A DNA stretch of 64,000 bases from contig NC_081406.1 in the NCBI RefSeq assembly GCF_030272615.1, positions 259,831,386 through 259,895,385 on the forward strand, written 5' to 3'. This stretch comes from Cryptomeria japonica. Taxonomy: Eukaryota > Streptophyta > Pinopsida > Cupressales > Cupressaceae. Below the pieces are notes generated by a model. It was not told where the DNA came from and made no database searches. It was given only the letters and a program-made list of their open reading frames with translations. A program made the position numbers and the translations under genes. Shown piece by piece: positions 56,191 through 64,000 of this stretch (positions are counted from its first letter, which is position 1; each line of letters opens with the position of its first letter).

Positions 56191-57235
56191 TCAGATCTGC
56201 AGCTACCTGTTCTTGTTTTGATAATTTTTGTATTGGAAGCAGATCTAGGGTTTCAGAAATTTTTTTATGTACCTAGGGTTTTGCCTTTTTCTGAGTACTT
56301 TGGGCCTAAACGAACCTCACCATCGTGCTCAAAAGGCTCGAAAACCCCTATGGTCATATAAAATTTGACCTATTTTGGTTCATGAGCCTTTGGGAGTATT
56401 TTTCACCAGATCCAAGCCGTACGACCTTGACACGCAGTTCAAGAAAAAAAAATTTTAAAAATATTTTTTGCCTTTTTACAGCATGCAAGCCAGATTTTGA
56501 TTTTTTGGAAAAATTAAAAAAAAACAAAAAAATCAAAAAGGGTTTTAAATTATTTTTTTTTCTTTTGGACAATTTTTTATCGGGGGGTTCCCCATGGTAC
56601 ACAGGGTACCATGGGGCCCCTGCTGCTGCCACAAACTTGCAGGCCTTGGGCCCTGCACCTCCTTACTCTAACCCCCGTCGGCCGATCTTCGGCCCCCTGC
56701 CGGCCTCCCTACAACCACCAGCCGCCCCGCTGGCTCCGCCTCTCTGCGGCCTCCTCCTGGCCGCAATGTCGACAACTCCCCGCAGTGCCCTCTACTCCCC
56801 GCACCGCCTGTCTTCCGACCCTCGGCAGTCCCGCTTCCTGCAGCCCCCGCCGCCCGGCCCAACAGCCCCCACCGCTGTCGACAGCCTCCCTGCAACTCCG
56901 CTATCGTCGGCCTCCCTCTGGCCCAGCCAGAATAGGCCACCTTGGCCAGTGGAAACAGCAGCCCGCCACTGGAGAAACACCAGGCCATCACCGGAGTGCC
57001 ACCCACTGGCCATCGAAGCACCAAACTACCTTTTTTTGCCTCTTTAACGAGGGGGGTTTGGTTTTTTGGTCATATCTTGGGCATACAGAGTTGTTTTTTC
57101 AAAAACAAATAGGTGTCAGAAAGCTGGTTCCGAGGTGGACCTCATGGTGTTAGTAATTTTTTCCAATTTTTCTGTTTGACTATATTTTTTTTAGTCAAAC
57201 TGAGGTCTCTTTTTTGCACTCCAGGAGACATAGAA
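56191..57235 (+). other. Copia leader with a GC-rich island
   Basis: This is the 5' internal leader of the Copia element. A strongly GC-rich block (about 56590-57040) contrasts with the AT-rich window. It begins with an 11-bp palindrome, CCCCATGGTAC (56590-56600) and GTACCATGGGG (56606-56616). A 240-codon open frame there is Pro/Ala-rich and looks like a by-product of base composition. No gag follows: the Copia sequence appears to end near 57235 where the ATGCGCTA array begins, so the coding part is gone. Confidence 0.6.
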
Positions 57236-57239
57236 TAAG

Positions 57240-57615
57240 CATCCGAACTAGATGCGCTTAGCCAGAGACTAGATGCACTAAAGAATGATCCAAATGCGCA
57301 ATAGGAAGACCCTAATGTGCTAAGCTACCTTTGCTATGCGCTAACTTGGACTATTTGATTTTTACTGGTTTGGATGGATTGTGTGCTAATATGTCCCGAT
57401 TACATGCTTTTGTTTGGACTGAAAGCGCTATGATATGTCTCGAATGCGCTACGCTGATGTCTAAATGCGGTAGACTGATGCTGGAAAGCGCTACTGGATA
57501 TTTCACCAGTATGATACTGGTTATGCGCTAGGTTGAGTGATGAAAGCGCTAGGTTTTGGTGTGAATACGCTACTGAATGTTCTAGATGCGCTAGGAAGTT
57601 GCTCCTACGTGCTAA
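57240..57615. repeat. Array of ATGCGCTA motifs, first cluster
   Basis: About 16 copies of ATGCGCTA or one-base variants, spaced mostly 20-23 bp, with unrelated sequence between them. Confidence 0.8.
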
Positions 57616-59560
57616 ACTGCCATGATTGCTCTGTTTTTGCTATTTTTGAATTTTAACACTTGTGATTTTGATGGATGATTTTGTTTTGGATACTCAAGCT
57701 TACTAAGTCGAATAGATAAACTCAAGATCGCTTGGTTTGATATTCCCCTAATCTAGTTGGATGAAAGTCTTTCCTAAAGATAGTTGAAATGTTGATAACC
57801 ATCTCAAAAGATGCTTTGTTGGATTTGGAAATCTTCTCCACTTTATGATTTTTCCTTGTTTGAACTGACTTTTGAGTTTGATTGTTGGATACTTTGCAAG
57901 ATATTTTAACATTTGTGACAAGAATACATAGCAAACATGAAGACAATGGTCATCCTAATGCTAAACATTGAGTGTATGTTCTTTTGAGGATGTGTTCAAA
58001 TCCCCGATGTTATCACTGGTTTGATTTACAACAAAAGACACATCAAATAAACTCTTTATTCAAAGGTCATTGACAATATCATAGCCCACTAGTCTCGATA
58101 CTCCATCAGCTCAAACAGCCTTGTCACCCCCTAGGGGGCGCTCATTTTTTTGCCTTTTGCCAGAAATTAACTCAAAGTGAATTGCTTCACAATTGAGTAG
58201 TTATCTTGGGAGATATATGGTGAGTAATCTTGGGGACGGATTCTTCCCCACCCTTGCACTATGATATTATAAATGTTTGGATACTGACTCAGCTCAAGGT
58301 TTCTATTTCTAAGGTTCGTAATCAAGCTTCTTGTTCGGTCTTCAATGATAAACTCCCTTGGGAGGCTTCCCAACCTTTAGAAAAAAGGCTTTACATATCT
58401 CAAGAATACTAGGGGAAGACTAGTCGCTGAGCAAAACCGTTGAAGGGACTTTCGTCAACCTCCACTTTTGATTATAGTGGGTTGGAACACTTGGCGATAA
58501 AGTCGTTTCCCACTTAGGTCATTCTCCTCTCACCGACCATTTAAATGGGGCTCTAAGAGCAACTCGAGAGGGAAGGCTTGCTAAAGGTTTTAAGTGCTTG
58601 AAATAAAGAAAGCATAAGAGTGGTTTGGCTTTTTGGTCACCTAGTTAAAGGGAGAGCATATACCTTCCACTTTCGAGACAAGGCAAACAATCTTCTTTTT
58701 AACCTTTAAATCAATGATTTGTTAACTTCTACTTGGAGATGTTGCTCCAACAAGCATGGTGTTCCTTTTAACCCTTCATAGCAAAGTGTTTATTTCCAAA
58801 AACCTTTGAAAAATAAGCCTGGTCAACAAAATTAGCCGATAAGGGAAAGTTTTCCCTCTTTGCTTTGCATAAAATGAAGATGAGGTTCTTTTTCCTTTGC
58901 AAAAATAAAATGGATCCTTTTAGACACCAAAGGAAGGTGAGTTTTGTTTTAAGCTTTGCAGAAAGAAAGTTTTTTTGGTTCTTTTTATAGCTTCCCAAAA
59001 TGAAGTGTTTTTCCTCTAATCTTGCAAGAAAGAAAATATGAAGTTGTTGTTCTTTTTACCTTGCAATAAAGAAAGATGAATTTTCTTTTAAGCACCAAAA
59101 ATAAGTTTGAGGTTCATTTTATGCACTCCAAAATAAAATGTGAGGTTTATTTTAACTTGTACAAGAAGGGAGAGTGGATTCTTTTTAACCAACTTTTGTT
59201 GAAAGAAAGTGTAAAAATAAACATAAAGCCTCTAAACTAACTCCTTCCCCTGCATAAAAAAAAATTTAGAACCTACACACAGTCAGTGATCAAATGGTAG
59301 TGTGGGCTTACACAAGCCTAAATTCTGATCTTGGTTACAAATTTTACAATCTTGATCCTGAAATGCCCTGAAATTTGACTAAGTCTGAAATTTGGAGGAT
59401 CTTCCAAAAACTAGATTTTGCATTATAACTCCTAGAGGTTCGAAACCCCTCTCAAACATCCTGACAATATATATGGAATATTCCATATATATTTTCCTTC
59501 CCCAAGCCTAGTTTTTTAACTTTTGTTACAAATTTTTGCCTCTATTAGCTCTATGTGCTA
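57616..59560 (-). other. Element C leader
   Basis: About 1.9 kb without a sense ORF of note. The block at 58500-58560 (CCCACTTAGGTCATTCTCCTCTCACC on the plus strand, in two parts) matches the leaders of A and B. This identifies it as a leader and fixes the minus-strand sense. Confidence 0.6.
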
Positions 59561-59564
59561 AACT

Positions 59565-59800
59565 ATAGAACAGATGCGCTAAGAAATGATGTCTATGCGC
59601 TAGAAAATCAATTGGATGCGCTACTCTGAGGCCTATATGCGCTAAAATAGTGCTCCTATGCGTTTGACAAGCAGAAAAGGGTATGCGCTAAAAAGAAGAT
59701 CAGATGCGCTGAAAGATGGTTTCTATGCGCTAATATATATGCCATGGATGCTCTAAAGTTTAGCATAGATACGCTACAGAAAGTTCCGGATGCGCTATTT
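59565..59800. repeat. Array of ATGCGCTA motifs, second cluster
   Basis: About 12 copies of ATGCGCTA or close variants at about 19-23 bp spacing, close to the PBS of element C. Both clusters end with GCATGATTG- or CCATGATTG-containing text, so they may be copies of one leader segment. Confidence 0.8.
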
Positions 59801-59865
59801 TGGTGTTTTAGCATGATTGTTGTCTTCTACCTGCATGAAAAATGATGTTATTTTTGGGGACGTGT

Positions 59866-59881
59866 CCCACGATGGGCGCCA
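59866..59881 (-). other. Element C primer-binding site
   Basis: The minus strand reads TGGCGCCCATCGTGGG four bases after the LTR. TGGCGCC is a frequent start of plant Gypsy primer-binding sites. Confidence 0.75.
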
Positions 59882-59885
59882 GAAA

Positions 59886-61365
59886 TGCATGCAGGAAAAA
59901 GTTGTATCAACTTACAAGAGGAGAAAACAATTCAAACACGCACATGAAACATTGCATTAGAGGTTAGAAATCCAAACAAAGCAAGTTAAATGATTCTAAA
60001 CTCTTTAAAATCGTTTCATGTTCCTCTATCTCCAAGGATCTTCAAGATTCAAGGTGGTTCTCAGCTTGGAAGAGCACTTGATTCTTTAAGATGACAACCT
60101 AAAGAACGAGACTTATGATTCTAAGATCTAAATGGAATGCAACCAAGATCCTAGTGATGATTTAGATATGAAACTAGATGATGATAGGATGCAAGATATT
60201 GTTATGAAGCTTGAACTAGTATGAAAATGATACTAAGATGAAGCTAACATGACATATCTAAGATTATAATTCTATCAAAATGATCTAAAATTCTATTCTA
60301 TCAAAGAGAGATAATATGTTTAATGTTATGAGACTATAAGTTTGATGCACAAAGACTTGATTTTTTTGAATAAGGAATGGGCTCTATTTATAGGGAAAAT
60401 AGGGCAATGGATGGTCAAGATTGGATAATGTTATCAAGGGTCAGGATTGAAAGTTATCAATCCATGTTTATAATTCTCACCAATGAAATGGTGACAATTA
60501 TCAACATAAGACTGCTTGAGAGGAGATGTAAGAAGCATTAAATGCTTGAGAAGATCTCATGGTTACCTTAGGAGGTAAGGGTTAAGGTTAGGTTAGGGTT
60601 ACCCAATGGATAAAGCTTTTACCCAAGGGGTAAAGTCTTGTGCAAGGGTTAAAGGGATAACCAAGGGTAAAAGCCATGAGTGCTTGTTGAGACCCCTGGG
60701 TTAGATGAAGGTTGAGTTAGGCAAAAAGTATCTAACCATGCCAAAAAGGTTAGTTAACCATTAATGGTTTGGAAGACTTTGGGGACAAATTTGTAAGAGT
60801 CCTTCCAAATTTGGGGGAACTCAACAAGTTAGCTTGTTGAAGGCATAAAGGCTTTAATGTCTTTGGAAGACTTTACTCCAAATTTGAGAAGTGACATCCT
60901 CAAATTTAGGGAAAGGGGATGATTGAAGGGTTTAGGCTAATTGATTAGGATTAGATGGGTTCTAGAAGAATTTAGAAGGGGGGCTTAGGAGGCAAGTGGG
61001 AGATGTAGGAGAATGCAAGTGGATGGAGGATAATTTTAATTAAAATAAATTGCTTTATTTTAACAAAATAGATGCAAGTGGAGGATTTAAATAAATTTAG
61101 AATTATTTAAATGCAAATGAGATTTTAATTAAATGTAGATTTAATTAAAATGGGAAAGGGGATAAATTGATATTTTTAATTAAATATGAATTTAATTAAA
61201 ATGGCTAAAGGGGGGGTATTATTTAAATGGCTTGGATGGAAGAAGGGTATATTAATTAAATCTTAATTTAATTAATTGGAAGAATTAAGGGTATTTAATT
61301 AAATGTGAATTTAATTAAATGAATAAAATTCACTTAATTCATTGTGCAACTTTTAGGTGTCTACA
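59886..61365 (-). repeat. Element C 5' LTR
   Basis: 1480 bp, highly similar to 49590-51063. The TATA box CTATAAATAGAG is on the minus strand at 60382-60393. AT palindromes lie at 61035-61340; one segment is rearranged relative to the other LTR (a TTTAATTAAATGTGAATTTA block has moved). Confidence 0.9.
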
Positions 61366-61370
61366 ATAAG

Positions 61371-63017
61371 TGTAGTAGCATAAGTCCCTGATAGGGATGG
61401 ATTTGAATCTACTACTCGTACATGTTATCAAAGTAATCATGTCCAAAGATTGTTCTATAGATAATAGGAGACTCCTTTTCATCATCCTCAAATTTCCTCC
61501 TAGCTTCAACCTCTACAACTAACATGTTCCTTTTATGAACAAATTTTAAAAAATAAAATAAAAATTCCAAGCATAAAATATTCATTTCTTGCTTGTGTTG
61601 CTATGACACCTTGGAAAGCTTTGTAGTTTCCATATTATCTCTAAACTTTTCAAAATAGGAACCACAAGTTATCTTGTCAAAGGTTTTAACTTTAATCAAA
61701 ACCATTCTTGAAGTATCTAGGATGTTTAAATTCATTATTTTCCTTTTCATTAGGGGTTTTAGTGGGATGTAGAACCATCAAGGGTTCCATGTGTTCCTAG
61801 AACTAGTCAGATCTCTAACTTGTACCTACAAGAGCCTTCTAATTGACTAGAAACTCCATGAAAATCGTAAGTGTTAGGTCTTTATCAACAAATTCACAAG
61901 GCATTGGAACTTTTCCATGGACATCTTCTTGATGTTTGTAACCATTGGCAAGTACAATTATTGGGAAAAGCACATGAGTGTCTTCATTGTCAGTTGCAAT
62001 TTTTTTTAGAAAACTAAAAACAATTTGTCATGATTAAACCAACATTGAGATTTTCATACAAATTCTAAAATAGTCTCAAGATTTTGTAGTATTGTAGTTG
62101 GTTAAAATCATAATCATATATAAATATAATAATATTTTTCAATCATTTTGCAACAAGATGTCATATCATGTATTAGCATACAATACATTTAAATTTTTAA
62201 TATTTTATTATTTTAAAAATATTTTTTGAATGACATGAAGGCTAAATAATTCTTAATATTTTATTATTTTAAAAAGTATTATTATTTTTTAATAACGTAA
62301 AGACTAAATAATGGGTGAAACCTTTTAACCATTCAGAATGAGAATAATTCATTTTTAAAATATTTTTTTGTAAAATTTGTATCGTAATTTTTAAAAGTAA
62401 AAATATTTACTTTCCATATATAAAATAAGCTTTTAATTTTTTAATGTTAATGTGTGTTAAAACGATTTGCATTGGGATAGTTCCTCGTGACAGCAGTTAC
62501 TAACAATATAGAGTTCGGTAAATTGTAATTAGGCATGATTAGAATAACTTTAAGTTTGGGAAGTGAATCTTAGCCGAAGTCATCTAATCCAAACAAGTGA
62601 TGACAAATTCGTAATTGGACGGCTTGTGTTTTTTAAAATGGAATCCAACCAACTAACAAACTAGATTTGACAGACCCCACTCTGCATTATTGCTGTCCTA
62701 GATGCAACGACATTTTCAATCCTCTATATGCATTGCACTTGGAATGCACTCCAGAATCCCCGGACTGAATCTGCACCTTACACGTCTGCCAATTTGACCT
62801 CGCTTTGTAAACCTACAAGACAAGAAACAACACCTGGTAGGTTTGTGCCCACTGAATGATTCTTTGAACACGGTTTTACACAGAGGCGTTTTTAAGTTTT
62901 TAATAAATGTCTCCTGCGCAGAGTTGATCAGAGACATTTGTTTATTTGCTTAGGGACTCTCTTGTTTTGTTAGCCTTTGAATTGTGAGCGCTAGTTGTGT
63001 GCAGTTGAATCAATTCC
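61371..63017. other. Unassigned sequence and presumed 5' region of the resistance gene
   Basis: Host sequence continuing from 49584. It is AT-rich at 62100-62470. No gene or LTR pair was seen. The last 300 bp would hold promoter and 5' UTR of the gene starting at 63018; no clear TATA box was picked out. Confidence 0.6.
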
Positions 63018-64000
63018 ATGGCCACTTATACTCCCTCTTCACCTTTCCAGATTGTAAATACTTTTGACGAGATTGTGCCCTCATCTGCTGCTTCCTCCTC
63101 CGCCACTCCTCTTCTCCGTCCTTCTGCTTCTTTCGATGTTTTCATCAACCATTGCGGTGTTGATGTCAAATACACCCTCGCCACCACCATCTCCCATAAA
63201 CTTACCGCCCTCGGAATCTCCGTCTTTCTGGATGCCCATTCCCTTCAATTGGGTGATGTCATTCCAGCACAAATCCAAGAGGCCATTCGCACTGCTACAC
63301 TTCATATTGCCATTTTCTCTGTTAACTATGCCGATTCCCCTTGGTGTTTAGCGGAGCTGTCCTCCATGCTTAAGACGGGTAACAGAATTATTCCTGTCTT
63401 CTATCATGTCGATCCTTCTGATCTGCGCTGGGTGGGTCAAGGAAAAGGAATCTATGCTGCTGCGTTTTCTCAATATCAACTGAATGGCAGATACTCCGAG
63501 GAAAAGCTTGACGAGTGGAGGAGGGCACTCTAGAATGCTTCTCTTCGTTCTGGCTGCGTGATCAAGGATAGTAGGTAAGTACCAAATAACCTCACAGACT
63601 TTAATCTTTCTCTTGTTTTAATTTCCGGTCTTATTGTTATCGTTGGGTTCTCACATATGTTCCATATCCATTGCACATATTTAGAGATGAGGCGATGCAG
63701 TTGAAGAATATTGTAAATATGGTATCTAAGGAACTGGGCAAGGTGCCCTTTCTGGTGGCCGACAAACCCATTGGACTGGTTGATATCGTGCGGGATTTTG
63801 AAGAAGCTGTTGAGAGTGAGCACAACGCTCAAATTGTTGGGATTGTGGGAATGGGCGGAGCGGTTAAAACCACTCTTGCTAAAGAGTTGTATAACAGGAA
63901 ATCCCCATCCTTCAAATATTCCAGTTTTGTATTTGCGGTGCGAGATGCTGCAAGCAAAAATGCTTTGCATGAGAAGCAAAACATGCTTCTGAAGGACCTT
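63018..64000 (+). pseudogene. TIR-NB-ARC (TNL) disease-resistance gene, 5' part, probable pseudogene
   Basis: Plant TNLs detect pathogen effectors and signal through the NADase activity of the TIR domain. Exon 1 (63018-63574) starts at ATG and encodes a Ser/Pro-rich leader of about 37 residues. The TIR domain follows: FDVFINHCGVDVK, VFLDAHSLQLGD, IAIFSVNYADSPWCLAELS with the conserved Glu near residue 113, then IIPVFYHVDPSDLRWV. A TAG at 63531-63533 interrupts the exon, which stays open afterwards (NASLRSGCVIKDSR) to a GTAAGT donor at 63575. An intron of 110 bp ends at AG 63683-63684. Exon 2 runs in frame: LGKVPFLVADKPIGL, then the P-loop GMGGAVKTTLA, where Val (63863-63865) replaces the invariant Gly before Lys. 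The rest lies beyond the window. Stop codon and P-loop change together suggest loss of function. Confidence 0.85.
63575..63684 (+). other. TNL intron 1
   Basis: GTAAGT donor and a pyrimidine-rich tract before ATATTTAG. Removing it joins AG plus A into an Arg codon and keeps the frame open, so the splice prediction is consistent with the usual TNL position between TIR and NB-ARC exons. Confidence 0.8.

Larger units (their letters stand above)
49590..61365 (-). mobile_element. Element C: 11.8-kb LARD-like non-autonomous LTR retrotransposon
   Basis: The LTRs at 49590-51063 and 59886-61365 are flanked by a perfect 5-bp duplication, ATAAG (49585-49589 and 61366-61370). Sense is the minus strand: PBS at 59866-59881 next to the right LTR, PPT at 51064-51078 next to the left LTR. 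The 8.8-kb interior has no recognisable gag, protease, RT or integrase. It consists of leader sequence, tandem repeats and a rearranged Copia element. PPT, LTR end GTGTCTACA (plus strand) and a leader block are shared with elements A and B. It fits the class of large retrotransposon derivatives that depend on a helper. Confidence 0.9.

Noticed and set aside
56325-57153. Pro/Ala-rich reading frames of 240 and 180 codons
   Set aside because: Overlapping open frames on both strands in a GC-rich Copia leader, with no domain; best explained by base composition.
62716-62937. A small minus-strand gene upstream of the TNL
   Set aside because: 73 codons, no recognisable domain, and it overlaps the likely promoter and 5' UTR of the TNL gene.
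63530-63979. A 149-codon minus-strand frame
   Set aside because: It is antisense to the TNL exons and crosses the predicted intron.

Overview
The window looks like nuclear DNA from a large, repeat-rich plant genome, probably a gymnosperm such as a conifer. The evidence is an AT-rich composition, deep nesting of long LTR retrotransposons, plant-type primer-binding sites and, at the right edge, the start of a plant TIR-NB-ARC resistance gene with its intron after the TIR exon. Species cannot be fixed from the sequence. About nine tenths of the window is mobile or satellite DNA. No RNA gene, CRISPR array or intact cellular gene was found.

Layout. (1) 1-29147 is a tandem multi-LTR array of a gag-protease element (called E here, minus strand): partial LTR, internal, LTR, internal, LTR, partial internal, with a period of about 3.73 kb. 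(2) Its last LTR is interrupted by two copies of another LTR element, A (6415-17169, minus) and B (17470-27916, plus). They lie head to head with 300 bp of E between them, so 21.5 kb forms a giant inverted repeat. A and B encode gag, protease and the last part of integrase, but no reverse transcriptase or integrase core. A also carries an antisense plant mobile domain fragment. (3) 29148-31240 is a 330-bp higher-order satellite bracketed by GA and CT tracts that are inverted copies of each other. (4) 31251-38120 is a possible uncharacterised DNA transposon: inverted ends built from a GATATCCGAT motif, two inward-facing unknown genes, and an eight-unit 360-bp satellite. (5) D (39522-47815, plus) is the only element with a full gag-PR-RT-RNaseH-IN-chromodomain order. 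It has a perfect 5-bp target duplication but is inactivated by stops, frameshifts and a changed integrase glutamate. (6) C (49590-61365, minus) has 1.48-kb LTRs, a perfect target duplication, PBS and PPT, but no recognisable gag or pol. Its interior is tandem repeats, two arrays of an ATGCGCTA motif, and a rearranged Copia element with inverted LTRs. (7) 63018-64000 holds the first exons of a TIR-NB-ARC gene that appears to be a pseudogene (in-frame stop and altered P-loop).

How the parts relate. E, A, B and C all lack reverse transcriptase yet mobilised, so they must have used enzymes supplied in trans. D is related to E by gag, protease and PBS, so a D-like element is a natural helper for E. 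A, B and C share termini, a polypurine tract with an adjacent hairpin, leader blocks, and a row of short AT palindromes next to one LTR end. They therefore appear to be related non-autonomous families with a different, unseen helper. Many nonsense codons are explained by C-to-T changes (CGA to TGA, CAG to TAG), the signature expected of methylated, silenced DNA.
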